A program made the translations under genes and the position numbers. DNA of 64,000 bases from Cytobacillus sp. FSL H8-0458 (lineage in GTDB: Bacteria > Bacillota > Bacilli > Bacillales > Cytobacillaceae). Position 1 is the first letter of the stretch; the number at the start of each line of letters is the position of its first letter. Below, piece after piece: positions 34,423 through 43,066 of this stretch. Where the stretch lies: contig NZ_JBBOBR010000001.1 in the NCBI RefSeq assembly GCF_038002165.1, positions 1,364,001 through 1,428,000 of the forward strand. The letters run 5' to 3'. The notes beneath the pieces are model-generated. The model did not search any database. It had not been told where the DNA came from and saw only the letters and a program-made list of their open reading frames with translations.

Positions 34423-34571
34423 CTCTTCTCCTCCTTTCGCTATCATTGAGTCAAATTTAAAAGGGTTTGGCTGTTCTTTTCTATGAGTCTTAAAAAACAA
34501 GAGATTTATTATCATGCTGCTGGAGCTATTGCTAAAAGGCAATCAATTTGTACAGCATTGCCCATTCTGCT

Positions 34572-34609
34572 AAAATATCCCGAGAGTCATTCGGCAATCG
34601 GGATATTTA
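34572..34609 (-). terminator. Terminator after second small paralogue
   Basis: AAATATCCCGA pairs with TCGGGATATTT over a loop of about 15 bases. Confidence 0.7.
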
Positions 34610-34621
34610 GTTTATACATAG

Positions 34622-34837
34622 TTAGCAACGGCGTTTCTTTGGTCTATCATCTTCATCCATTAGTCCTTTGACAAGGTCGTTGATCAAGCAGCGGCGTGTT
34701 GCATTGCAAAAATCTTCTCCATCAATTGATGCACGAACAGGCACTCGGAAATCTTCATCAAAGAGATCTGCCAAACGTTCTAGCTTATTATTTGAAGCAC
34801 CCGCAACACCATTATTATTTTTTCTATAGGATCCCAT
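34622..34837 (-). CDS. Small paralogous protein with CxxRRCLINDLV motif (second)
   Basis: 71 aa, ATG after AAAGGGGGTGA. It starts MGSYRKNNNGVAGAS, then KLERLADLFDEDFRVPVRASIDGEDFCNATRR, and ends DDRPKKRRC with a third Cys. Similar in order and spacing to the protein at 34195-34422 on the same strand; each has its own terminator and ribosome site, so they are a tandem duplicate pair expressed separately. Function unknown. Confidence 0.65.
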   Translation of the reverse strand: MGSYRKNNNGVAGASNNKLERLADLFDEDFRVPVRASIDGEDFCNATRRCLINDLVKGLMDEDDRPKKRRC

Positions 34838-34980
34838 TCAATTCACCCCCTTTGCTGTTTGATACTTCAGTGTATGTTTGATGACATGTGTTGAAAGGGA
34901 CAAGTTTATTAGAAATTGGAAAATGTGTATTAATCCAATAACTATGAAGGTTTCAAAAATAAACATAGGAAGAAACATAA

Positions 34981-35022
34981 GGACGGTTCTGGCGATTCAC
35001 TCTGATACGCCTGAACCGTCCC
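34981..35022. repeat. Dispersed hairpin repeat, family A, copy 4
   Basis: GGACGGTTCTGGCGATTCAC...GATACGCCTGAACCGTCC, preceded by AATAAACATAGG as in copy 1. Confidence 0.85.
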
Positions 35023-35212
35023 TGTTTTTCCACTTATTGAATAAGAGAAACTAAGCCTCCATTTAAATTTACAATGGTCAAATGTCAGAAAAAATGATGA
35101 AGTAATTGCCTGCCTATTAATAGGAATTTTTTTTAGAGCTTAAAATAGCGCTAACCAACTATACACCTGTCCCTGCGTTTGAATAATCTATTATGAAGGA
35201 GGTGAGATGAAA

Positions 35213-35386
35213 ATGTTAGGGGATTCGAAAGAGAATCAGTCAAGCTGTTCTTCCGGAAGAAAGGTTAAAACATTATTTCCACAAATTGAAGTTGTGCCCA
35301 GAGGTAATCTGGGAGACACTTCAGAAGACAATTGTGAGTATTATTGCATCGGCTATGTTTGTGTTAAAGTCTGCTATGGAGAATAA
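35213..35386 (+). CDS. Possible Cys-containing mini-protein, 57 aa
   Basis: ATG 35213 lies about 8 bases after AAGGAGGTGA, an unusually strong ribosome site. The product begins MLGDSKENQSSCSSGRK, has a central PQIEVVPRGNLGD stretch, and ends CEYYCIGYVCVKVC-YGE with four Cys in 14 residues (spacing 3, 4, 3). I recognise no family. A Cys-rich tail after a charged leader-like half is compatible with a small structural or spore protein or a modified peptide; no processing genes are nearby. An alternative frame (35286-35471) overlaps it and looks less convincing. Confidence 0.4.
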   Translation: MLGDSKENQSSCSSGRKVKTLFPQIEVVPRGNLGDTSEDNCEYYCIGYVCVKVCYGE

Positions 35387-35534
35387 CCAGCTTATTTTGA
35401 CCATGAGCGTGTTTATGCGCTCAGGTATACATAACAGGACTGCTCTTTATCATTTCTTTTACTCAGCCTAAGGTCTTAAGTAATGGAGTAATTTTTTTTT
35501 TTACGGCCTAAATATTTCATCATAGATATAAAGA

Positions 35535-35558
35535 GAAAAAACCACCCGAAGTGGTCTT
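35535..35558 (-). terminator. Terminator after 47-aa gene
   Basis: On the minus strand ACCAC and GTGGT pair around a CTTCGG-type loop, followed by TTTTTT. Confidence 0.75.
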
Positions 35559-35702
35559 TTAATCTCTCATTGCTCCTGCCTCTCTGGCAGTCATTGCACC
35601 TTGCCCCCGGCTTACATCTTTTTGAATTTCCTGTTTTACTTTTTGTGGATCAGTTCCGGCAGGTTTCATTATATTGTTCTTCGCTTGTTGCTCCTGTTGC
35701 AT
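35559..35702 (-). CDS. Small hydrophilic protein, 47 aa
   Basis: ATG at 35702 with GGAGGGATCTGA before it. The sequence starts MQQEQQAKNNIMKPAGTDP, has a Lys/Gln-rich middle and ends TAREAGAMRD. It is hydrophilic and probably disordered, like several minor acid-soluble spore or stress proteins (the end resembles KGG-type TxREAG motifs). Its own terminator and ribosome site support it as a real gene. Family not certain. Confidence 0.65.
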   Translation of the reverse strand: MQQEQQAKNNIMKPAGTDPQKVKQEIQKDVSRGQGAMTAREAGAMRD

Positions 35703-35825
35703 TCAGATCCCTCCTCAATTTTTAACACAAACTTATAATTAACAATAAAACACTCATTTATCAGAGGATTTGAAAAAAAGTGAGGAGATCAGTAAGCCAA
35801 GAAGAACACATTTTTGAAGAGATTA

Positions 35826-35852
35826 GCCACCGCACAGGCGGCTTTTTCTTTT
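35826..35852 (+). terminator. Hairpin with T tract
   Basis: GCCACC pairs with GGCGGC (one mismatch) around GCACA, followed by TTTTTCTTTTT. No clear plus-strand gene precedes it. Confidence 0.5.
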
Positions 35853-35887
35853 TGATTGACCCTCTGTTGCAGGGATTTATTCCATTC

Positions 35888-36109
35888 CTATTTAGTCATA
35901 GTAAAGACTCTTCCATTATTTAACTCGCACCAATCTAAGTCGTCATATGTTTCCTTATTTCCATACTTATTAAAAAAAGCTTCCTTGTTATCGAATACTT
36001 CCATTAAGCCATTTTCCAGTAATGTGATCATTTGAAAAGTATTTAATTTAAAAATGCTGGAGACAGCTATTAATTCACCTATATGGACGTTGTTAGCAAC
36101 ATTTTCCAT
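35888..36109 (-). CDS. Uncharacterised small protein
   Basis: 73 aa from ATG 36109 (AAAGGAG 8 bases upstream). Soluble and acidic: MENVANNVHIGELIAVSSIF, then LLENGLMEVFDNKEAFFNKYG and DDLDWCELNNGRVFTMTK. No family recognised. Monocistronic on the minus strand. Confidence 0.6.
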   Translation of the reverse strand: MENVANNVHIGELIAVSSIFKLNTFQMITLLENGLMEVFDNKEAFFNKYGNKETYDDLDWCELNNGRVFTMTK

Positions 36110-36288
36110 AATTTGCACTCCTTTTTAGAAAAAATCACTCATATTTACTGTTCCTAATAGAAATAACCCTATGTGTACTTAACAATAAAATATATTTTTA
36201 ATCTTAGCTGAACAGATGAATGTATGCGCCGCCCCTTCCAACACTAATTCAAAAGAAAAGAACTGACTGTTAGCTGACATAAAACAGC

Positions 36289-36318
36289 AAAAACTCGCCA
36301 GGGTAATGACGAGTTTTT
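36289..36318. terminator. Two-way hairpin
   Basis: AAAAACTCG pairs with CGAGTTTTT around a loop of about 11 bases. Confidence 0.65.
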
Positions 36319-36369
36319 CTGTTAAGAGTTGATCGTTAGAAAACGCTTTATTGTGTTATTATTTGGTTA

Positions 36370-36575
36370 ATGGATGCAGCTTATACGAAAGTGTGGGCAG
36401 CATTTACTGATCATTCTGATTTAGTGACTGTATGGAACACAGCCAGAGAAGCGTTTGGTCCACACTATGTTCCCAGTAACTTATCGGGAGTCACTGTTTT
36501 GGGTTATGAATATCAAGTAGTTGAAATAGAAGCAGTCGCTGCACTATCGAAAAAAAGTCAGAAGGGGATAAATTT
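36370..36575 (+). pseudogene. RidA-family relic, C-terminal half
   Basis: About 60 residues match the C-terminal half of RidA/YjgF proteins: AYTKVWAAFTDHSDLVTVWN, FGPHYVPSNLSGVTVLGY and VEIEAVAAL. A full protein would be about 125 aa; no N-terminal half lies upstream. The normal stop is also lost, since the frame runs on into the next gene. It is therefore a truncated remnant of an imine/enamine deaminase gene. Confidence 0.7.
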
Positions 36576-36884
36576 ATGCAATTTATTATTATGGCTTATG
36601 ATGGCACTGATGAGAAGGCCTTGGAAAGAAGATTACAGGCAAGGGAAGAACACTTAAGAGGTGTAGAGAAGAGATGTAAAGAAGGAGAGCATTTATATGC
36701 TTCAGCGATACTTGATAATGAAGAAAAAATGATTGGCTCCATGATGGTTGTGGAGTATCCATCAAGAGAGGAACTGGACCTATGGCTTAAAGAAGAACCT
36801 TATGTAACCGGAAAGGTATGGGAAAATATTGAGGTTCGCCCTTGTAGGGTGCCACCCATTTTTATGCAACTACATTCGAAATGA
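36576..36884 (+). CDS. YciI-family protein
   Basis: 102 aa, the usual length. ATG after AGAAGGGGATAAATTT. Seen: MQFIIMAYDGTD at the start, R..HLRGVEKRCKEGEHLYASAIL with the conserved His of the family, and GSMMVVEYPSREELDLWLKEEPYVTGKVWENIEVRP, the typical second half. The fold is a ferredoxin-like dimer; members include muconolactone-isomerase-like and cleavage enzymes, mostly unassigned. It follows the RidA relic. Confidence 0.85.
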   Translation: MQFIIMAYDGTDEKALERRLQAREEHLRGVEKRCKEGEHLYASAILDNEEKMIGSMMVVEYPSREELDLWLKEEPYVTGKVWENIEVRPCRVPPIFMQLHSK

Positions 36885-36935
36885 AGCTCATTTTACATCA
36901 ATCTGAATTTGAAAACCGGTTAAACGATTGTTTTC

Positions 36936-36966
36936 TGCCGTCTGTAAAAGTACTGGCGGCTTTTTA
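36936..36966 (+). terminator. Terminator after YciI gene
   Basis: TGCCG and CGGC(A-type) arms around AAAAGTACT, followed by TTTTT. Confidence 0.5.
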
Positions 36967-37011
36967 GCGTAAATGTAATGTTCTAATCTCTTCCCTTTGG
37001 TGCTAATGTAG

Positions 37012-37227
37012 TTAATCCTCTGATTTATTTAAAGAACGATCGGTATTCTTATTTATTCTCCATATAAGATATTCGGTCTGTAACTGGGACCATACAAAGC
37101 CGCCGACCATTAAGGCGAAGTAGAGTTTCCTATCTTGTTTATTTTCTGATTTTCTTCCTGCAAATGCAGTAAGAAAAGCTGCTAGGACGTGAGCCAATAC
37201 AGGGAGAAAAGTTCTCATCTTTGCCAC
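37012..37227 (-). CDS. Small membrane protein of unknown function
   Basis: 71 aa, GTG start with a weak ribosome site. Two hydrophobic segments (about 8-24 and 37-56): TFLPVLAHVLAAFLTAF and LYFALMVGGFVWSQLQ, with a charged tail. No family recognised. Lone gene. Confidence 0.5.
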   Translation of the reverse strand: MAKMRTFLPVLAHVLAAFLTAFAGRKSENKQDRKLYFALMVGGFVWSQLQTEYLIWRINKNTDRSLNKSED

Positions 37228-37939
37228 TCATTTCTTTTTAATTTTTATTCAGGAATTTATATTTGTTTTCTTTAAACTACAAGCAAAAACTTACTAGTGT
37301 TATCTATTCTTCCTGTTTAGCAAGATCAATATTCAGCTGAAAAACGTTCCCCGTTTTTCACCCACTTTCGAAATGAACCAGGTAATAGAGCTTAGGGATC
37401 AATAGCTTCCTTGTGTTTTACAAAAAACAATCTAAATTGTAAAGAATGATAAAAGAATGATTACTGCGGCTATACCACTCCATGATTTTCCACCCAGCGA
37501 ATGAATAAGAGCAAACATAAGGTATGCTTATTTAATATGATTTATACACTTTTTGGCCATTAATGGTTAAAGTCATAAAATCATTGCTCTCAGGTTAGTA
37601 TGATTATTGCATGACGTAACTTCTTCAAAACCGAAATCAAAGCCTAACGCTGCTCCTTTAGGGCTTAAGTTAACAGATGATGAAATTACAAACGGACTGG
37701 CATATAAGCCCGTTACATGCTCTTTAGCTTTGTGCAAAGGGTTTTGTCTCTGTTAAACAATGTTGTTAATTAATTATTGCTGCCGGTATTGGCGGCTTTT
37801 TTTTAATGACAATGTCTATTGACTGGTATTCACACATTTTTACACCTTTCCAGTATTGGCCGGCACAAACTATTTTTTTATTCATTTACTATTAATGAAG
37901 CATTAGCTTCTACTCTATCAGAAAAGGAAGGTGAATTTT
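37228..37939. other. Spacer upstream of cotA with possible gene fragment
   Basis: About 700 bp. An open frame at 37613-37756 reads TSSKPKSKPNAAPLGLKLTDD and on to a Cys-containing end, but it lacks a start with a ribosome site; ATG ACG TAA just before it suggests a decayed start. A GC hairpin with eight T residues follows at 37779-37806. A weak sigma-K-like pair (AC at 37865, CATTTACTA at 37883) precedes cotA. Confidence 0.4.
37779..37806 (+). terminator. Terminator in the spacer before cotA
   Basis: GCTGCCG pairs with GGCGGC around GTATT, followed by TTTTTTTT. Confidence 0.7.
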
Positions 37940-39589
37940 ATGAAGGAAGAAATGGGGAGTCTTGAAACAAATGAGTGTCTTGAATATAAAGAAGGTGTAG
38001 CAGTTAAGCAGCCAGGTACAATCCAAAAATTTGCTGATGAGCTCTCGATCCCAGCGGTACTCAATCCGACGTCACAAGGAGAAGATGGAGCCTATTATGA
38101 GGTTGAAATGAAGTGTGGAAAGCACCGGTTTCATAGGGACTTTAATGAAACCGTTATCTACGGCTATGAGGGGATGTATCCTGGCCCTACGATTGAAACA
38201 ATGAGAGGACAAGCGGTAAAGGTAAAATGGATCAATAATTTGCCATTGGATCACTTTTTGCCAGTAGATAAAACGCTTCACGATTCTGCGGGTAATCCTG
38301 AGGTGCGTACGGTCGTGCATCTTCATGGCGCGAATGTAGCACCTGACAGCGATGGTCATCCTGAAGACTGGTATATACGGAACAACGCGAGAGTATTTGA
38401 ATATCCAAATGACCAGCAGGCAACAACGCTTTGGTATCATGACCACGCTTTGGGAGTAACAAGACTCAATATTTATGCCGGACTGGCAGGCTTCTACCTT
38501 ATTCACGATGAACAGGAACTATGCCTTGACCTCCCAAAAGGGAAATATGATATACCGCTGATGATACAGGATAAAACCTTTAGGGAAGATGGTTCACTTT
38601 TTTATCCTGCAAACTCTGTTCCTCCATCTCCCGTAAATCCATCAGTCGTTCGTGCGTTTATTGGAAATACGATGGTGGTTAACGGAAAGGTATGGCCGTA
38701 TCTTAACGTAGAGCCCAGAAAATACCGCTTTAGAATGTTAAATGCTTCTAATACAAACGGTTTTACCTTTAAACTCTGGGACAAACACCAAAAAGAGCAG
38801 CCCTTCTATCAAATAGGCACGGATGGCGGGCTGATAAGCAAATCAAAGCTCCTGAAAAAATTTCCGCTTGATCCTGCTGAACGATTAGATGTGATCATCG
38901 ATTTCTCGAAATTTGCTGGTCAAACGATTACGCTTCGAACAGAAGAATTGAATCTTCAAGGGAAGCCTGAAACGTTTAAAGAGGATGTTATGCAGTTCAG
39001 AGTGGGCCTTGAGGCTGATTGCGAAGATAGAAGTGCCATTCCAAAGAAGCTGCGCCATTTTCAAAAATTAGACCCTAAAAAGATTCATCCAAAACCAAAA
39101 ACAAGAAGATTTGTCATGACTGAAGATCCAGATGGACTAGGAAGGCTTAAGCTGACGATCAATCACCTTGGATTTATGGATGCTGCTACAGAAACACCAG
39201 AGATTGATAGTGTTGAGATTTGGGAGTTTGCCCATCCTACTTTTAATCCTGATAGTCCTCTTGGCATTCCGCCAAACATTACACATCCCATTCATCTTCA
39301 TCTTGTCCAATTCCAAATACTCGAACGCCAGGATTTTGACGTAACGAAATTTAATGAAAAAGAATGGATTAAAAATGGAAAAGGTATAAAACTTGGAAAA
39401 AAACATCGTCCGGACCCCAGTGAAATAGGATGGAAGGATACGGTAAGAGTTGAGCCTGGTAAAGTAACGAGAATTATAGTTCCCTTTAAAAACTATACAG
39501 GAGAATATGTATGGCACTGCCACATTCTTGAACATGAGGATCATGACATGATGAGACCGCTGATTATTATGGACAAGGATTGTGAGTAG
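37940..39589 (+). CDS. cotA: CotA-type multicopper oxidase (laccase)
   Basis: 549 aa from ATG 37940 (GGAAGG 9 bases upstream; GTG 37931 is too close). All four copper motifs are present: HLHG (127-130), WYHDHALG, HPIHLH and HCHILEHEDHDMM, the last with the axial Met ligand of type-1 copper. No signal peptide, as in spore-coat CotA. CotA oxidises phenolic or bilirubin-like compounds with O2 and gives brown spore pigment in Bacillus. Expression in the mother cell is expected; a weak sigma-K-like promoter is visible. A strong terminator lies 160 bp downstream. Confidence 0.95.
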   Translation: MKEEMGSLETNECLEYKEGVAVKQPGTIQKFADELSIPAVLNPTSQGEDGAYYEVEMKCGKHRFHRDFNETVIYGYEGMYPGPTIETMRGQAVKVKWINNLPLDHFLPVDKTLHDSAGNPEVRTVVHLHGANVAPDSDGHPEDWYIRNNARVFEYPNDQQATTLWYHDHALGVTRLNIYAGLAGFYLIHDEQELCLDLPKGKYDIPLMIQDKTFREDGSLFYPANSVPPSPVNPSVVRAFIGNTMVVNGKVWPYLNVEPRKYRFRMLNASNTNGFTFKLWDKHQKEQPFYQIGTDGGLISKSKLLKKFPLDPAERLDVIIDFSKFAGQTITLRTEELNLQGKPETFKEDVMQFRVGLEADCEDRSAIPKKLRHFQKLDPKKIHPKPKTRRFVMTEDPDGLGRLKLTINHLGFMDAATETPEIDSVEIWEFAHPTFNPDSPLGIPPNITHPIHLHLVQFQILERQDFDVTKFNEKEWIKNGKGIKLGKKHRPDPSEIGWKDTVRVEPGKVTRIIVPFKNYTGEYVWHCHILEHEDHDMMRPLIIMDKDCE

Positions 39590-39747
39590 GTAAATCTATT
39601 ATAAAAAAATGGATCAAGCCTGTTATTATTAAGGTTGCTGATAATCTACTAAGGTAATCCAAATAAAGAGAATGTTCTGGAGCTGTCAAAAAATGCAGTA
39701 AAGTAAAAGTATTGCTGGAGATAAAGCTCCTGGGATGGCAGAAAAAT

Positions 39748-39786
39748 AAAAAATGAGTGGAAGCCGCTTGCTTCCACTCATTTTTT
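39748..39786 (+). terminator. Terminator downstream of cotA
   Basis: Perfect 17-bp stem (AAAAAATGAGTGGAAGC and its complement) around CGCTT, with a T tract. Confidence 0.9.
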
Positions 39787-39814
39787 AAACTTTCCAAAGC
39801 GCAGGTTCGGGGAC

Positions 39815-40131
39815 TCTATTGCATTTTACCTGCCTATTTGCAAGTTTGCCTGGTCTATTTGCAAGTTTGACGGGTCTATTAGCAAGTTTGCTCATCTATT
39901 TGCAAGTTCGGCTGGTCTATTTGCATTTTACCTACCTATTAGCAAGTTTGCCTGGGTCTATTTGCAAGTTCGGCTGGTCTATTTGCATTTTACCTATCTA
40001 TTAGCAAGTTTGCCTGGTCTATTAGCAAGTTTGCTCATCTATTTGCAAGTTCGGCTGGTCTATTTGCATTTTACCTATCTATTAGCAAGTTTGCCTGGTC
40101 TATTTGCAAGTTTGGCTCATCTATTTGCAGC
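39815..40131. repeat. Tandem array of about fifteen 20-21 bp units
   Basis: Units begin TCTATTTGC or TCTATTAGC and continue AAGTTTGCCTGG, AAGTTCGGCTGG, AAGTTTGCTCA or ATTTTACCTAT. Unit length is 20 or 21 bp throughout. Unit types recur in a larger pattern of four to five (for example the block from 39953 is repeated near 40032). The whole array is open in one frame (LFASLPGLLASL-like), but without a start site. Function unknown. Confidence 0.9.
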
Positions 40132-40164
40132 CATTTATTTTCCCTCCAAATTCATGATAAAAGA

Positions 40165-40563
40165 CTATCCATACATCTTAATGGCATGAAAGGCTTCCGC
40201 TGCTTTTTGCGCGAAAGCTAAAGGAGGCTCAACTGATTGAAAGTGAATGTAAAGGATGTGGGGCTTTGCGAACAGCCAGTGGTTGTGCAGGGCACTGATG
40301 ATCACTCCGTTTTTGACTAACATCTGTGTAAAAAGAGGAATTTCCTCTTCCAGAAGAACTGTTTCACCAAGGTTAAGTGCATTTCCTTGATGGTCCAAAG
40401 ACTCAAACGAAAGCGCGGCCCCCAATTCCCCTTTGCTTGGCCGTCCCTGAATGGCAACGTCCAGCTTCCGTTTTATCTCCACAGAGCATACTCCATTTTC
40501 AAGCTTCATTTTTCCCTTTAATATATGGGCGTATTGATGGCATAAAGTCTGGTATCCGTTCAC
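40165..40563 (-). CDS. DUF1259 protein
   Basis: 132 aa; GTG start after AAGGTGG. Seen: VEIKRKLDVAIQGRP and the family's C-terminal signature ISALHNHWLFAKPHILYIHF with two His, then PLAFAQKAAEAF. DUF1259 (LppY/LpqO-like) proteins have no settled function; the His motif may bind a metal. The end of the gene abuts the 20-21 bp array, only 34 bp away. Confidence 0.85.
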   Translation of the reverse strand: MNGYQTLCHQYAHILKGKMKLENGVCSVEIKRKLDVAIQGRPSKGELGAALSFESLDHQGNALNLGETVLLEEEIPLFTQMLVKNGVIISALHNHWLFAKPHILYIHFQSVEPPLAFAQKAAEAFHAIKMYG

Positions 40564-40741
40564 GCTGAATGACCACCTTATCTTTTTTTTTATATAGAAA
40601 CTATGAATATCTGCTTTTTTTATGACATAAAAGCTGTGCGGACCTCCTGAAAAATCATATTCAACTCCCGGAGAAATTAGGAATGAACAGCTCCATCTCT
40701 ACAATATATTGATAAAGGGTGTTCCCGGGAGGTGGAATTTG

Positions 40742-43066
40742 ATGAATATTATCGGAGAAAATGTGATTCGCAAGGAAGCAAACGACAAGGTGACGGGAAG
40801 GGCAAAGTATACGGCAGATGAACGTGGAGACCATGCACTTCATGTGAAAATGGTCATCAGCAAGTATGCTCATGCCCGGATTGTTTCCATTGATCTTTCT
40901 AAAGCGAGAAAGGTTCCAGGAGTTAGAGCGATTATAATAGGGAGCAAAGATCTGCCTTTAACTGGTGAAGAAATCAGAGACCGTCCGCCACTTGCGTTCG
41001 AAAAGGTCCGCTGCCACGGAGAGCCTGTCGCCCTGGTTGTCGCTGATCAGCCCATCATTGCCCAACAGGCTGCCGCTTTAATTGATGTTACGTATGAACT
41101 TCTCCCCGTTGTCCATTCTCCTTCCCAAGCCCTGAAAAAGAATGCCCCCCTATTACATGAAAATTTAAGTTCATATGATAAATTAGGTGCTGCGTACCCA
41201 GTGCCCAATTCGAATATTTCCCACATAACCAAAATCCGTAAAGGAAGCATGGAAGATGGCTGGGTGCAGAGTGAGGTCATAGCGGAGGAATCCTTCCGGT
41301 TTTCTCCTTCTGATCATGCAGCGATGGAGACACGCAGCGCCTCCGCAGAAATCAAGCCGGATGGGTATGTACATATCACGACTTCTTCTCAGGCACCCTT
41401 CATGGTCAAGAAATTGTTAAGTACTTACTTTCAGCTGGATACAGGCAAAATAATCGTTGAGACACCCTTTGTCGGCGGCGGATATGGGGGAAAGGCAGCT
41501 GTTCAGTGGGAAATTCTTGCCTTTATTGCATCCCGGGCAGTCGGTGGGAAAAAGGTGAAGCTTACCTACTCCAGAGAAGAAGATTTAATAACAGCACCAT
41601 GTCATGTCGGTCTTGAGGCCAAAATCAAATTAGGATGCACCAGGGAAGGAATTCTAAAAGCGGCAGAGATGATTTATCTTTTCGATGGCGGAGCTTATTC
41701 TGATAAAGCCATTGATGTCAGCCGTGCCGGAGGGGCAGACTGCACTGGGCCCTATCATATTGAACATGTGTGGTGCAATTCATTGTGTGTCTATACCAAT
41801 CATCCGTATGGCAGCCCTTACCGCGGATTTGGCCATTCCGAGGTGCTGTTTGCATTTGAGCGGACAATGGATATTCTTGCACGTAAATTGCAGCTCGATC
41901 CTCTCGAATTCAGAGAAAGAAACGCCATATTGCCAGGACATACAACACCGACACAGGTTCCCTTAAATACTAGTAATCTCGGGGATTTGCCGGCATGCAT
42001 CGAACGCCTGAAGGAGATTGTGAAGTGGGATGAGGGTGCAGTACAGGTACTGAATAAGCGAAGGGTGCGTGTGAAGGGAATATCCTGCAGCTGGAAGACC
42101 TCCACCATTGATACGAATGCAAGCTCCGGTGTTCTATTAACCTTTAATTCTGACGGGAGCATTAATCTGATTTCCGGTGTGGTGGAAATCGGAACAGGCA
42201 CCAAAACTGTCCTGGCGCAGATCCTGGCTGAGCGCATGAAAATGAACATGGATCAAATACATGTGAAAATGGAAATTGATACCCGTTCCACTCCGGAGCA
42301 TTGGAAAACGGTCGCAAGTCGCGGGGTATTTATGGCTGGGAATGCTGTGTTGCGGGCTGCTGAAGATGTAATACGGCAGATCAAGGCTGTTGCTTCATGT
42401 GTTTTGCTTACTGCCACGCAAGAGCTTGATGTGGCTAACGGAAGAGTGTTCCTAAGAGATGAACCTGAGACAGGGCTAGATCTTAAGGACGTCGTTTACG
42501 GTTATACTTTCCCGAATGGCAACACGATTGGGGGACAGATTATTGGGTATGGTTCCTACACCTTAAGGAGGATGACCTATCTGAATCCGGAAACCGGTGA
42601 GGGGAAGCCAGGTCCTGAGTGGACCGTCGCGGCACACTGTATAGAGGTTGAGTATGATAGACGGGATTATACTTATCGTCTGATAAAAGCGGTTACTGTA
42701 GTGGATGTCGGCAAAGTTCTGCATCCTAAAATGGCGAGAGGGCAAGTAATGGGCGCTATGAGCATGGGTCTTGCCTATGCGGGCAGAGAAAGCTTCATCT
42801 TTGATGAACTGGGAAGGGTAATCAATCCGCAGCTGCGGACTTACAGGCCAATTCATTATGGGGAAAACCCCGAATATATTGCAGACTTCATTGAAACTCA
42901 GCAGAAGGATGCCCCTTATGGAGCAAGGGGTGTTGGTGAACATGGTCTTCTGGGAATGCCCGGTGCGCTTGCTAATTGTTTAAGCACTGCTTCAGGTATA
43001 GATTTAAATCAGCTCCCTTTAACTCCGGAATATATCTGGAAAGTAAAGGAGGCGAAATCGCATTGA
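40742..43066 (+). CDS. Molybdenum hydroxylase large subunit (xanthine dehydrogenase family)
   Basis: 774 aa from ATG 40742 after GGGAGGTGG. Molybdopterin-binding subunit with the a/b hammerhead domain (RKEANDKVTGRAKYTADE, about 9-110) and cofactor domains: TPFVGGGYGGKAAVQWE, PYRGFGHSEVLFAFERTMD, and the C-terminal GARGVGEHGLLGMPGAL, whose Glu is the expected catalytic residue. It hydroxylates a heterocycle or aldehyde. The FAD and 2Fe-2S subunits follow directly, completing the enzyme. No cofactor-maturation gene (XdhC/PucA type) is next to it, and the substrate is not evident. Confidence 0.93.
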   Translation: MNIIGENVIRKEANDKVTGRAKYTADERGDHALHVKMVISKYAHARIVSIDLSKARKVPGVRAIIIGSKDLPLTGEEIRDRPPLAFEKVRCHGEPVALVVADQPIIAQQAAALIDVTYELLPVVHSPSQALKKNAPLLHENLSSYDKLGAAYPVPNSNISHITKIRKGSMEDGWVQSEVIAEESFRFSPSDHAAMETRSASAEIKPDGYVHITTSSQAPFMVKKLLSTYFQLDTGKIIVETPFVGGGYGGKAAVQWEILAFIASRAVGGKKVKLTYSREEDLITAPCHVGLEAKIKLGCTREGILKAAEMIYLFDGGAYSDKAIDVSRAGGADCTGPYHIEHVWCNSLCVYTNHPYGSPYRGFGHSEVLFAFERTMDILARKLQLDPLEFRERNAILPGHTTPTQVPLNTSNLGDLPACIERLKEIVKWDEGAVQVLNKRRVRVKGISCSWKTSTIDTNASSGVLLTFNSDGSINLISGVVEIGTGTKTVLAQILAERMKMNMDQIHVKMEIDTRSTPEHWKTVASRGVFMAGNAVLRAAEDVIRQIKAVASCVLLTATQELDVANGRVFLRDEPETGLDLKDVVYGYTFPNGNTIGGQIIGYGSYTLRRMTYLNPETGEGKPGPEWTVAAHCIEVEYDRRDYTYRLIKAVTVVDVGKVLHPKMARGQVMGAMSMGLAYAGRESFIFDELGRVINPQLRTYRPIHYGENPEYIADFIETQQKDAPYGARGVGEHGLLGMPGALANCLSTASGIDLNQLPLTPEYIWKVKEAKSH

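Noticed and set aside
34483..34671. 62-codon plus-strand frame between the two small paralogues
   Set aside because: No ribosome site, crosses a terminator hairpin and reads antisense to the second paralogue's end.
35286..35471. 61-codon plus-strand frame
   Set aside because: It overlaps a better-supported short frame with a strong ribosome site and shows no domain.
39815..40131. CRISPR array
   Set aside because: Units are contiguous tandem repeats without unique spacers, and no cas genes are present.
39819..40189. Open frames across the 20-21 bp array as proteins
   Set aside because: They exist because the repeat lacks stops; there is no ribosome site and the product is a low-complexity echo of the repeat.
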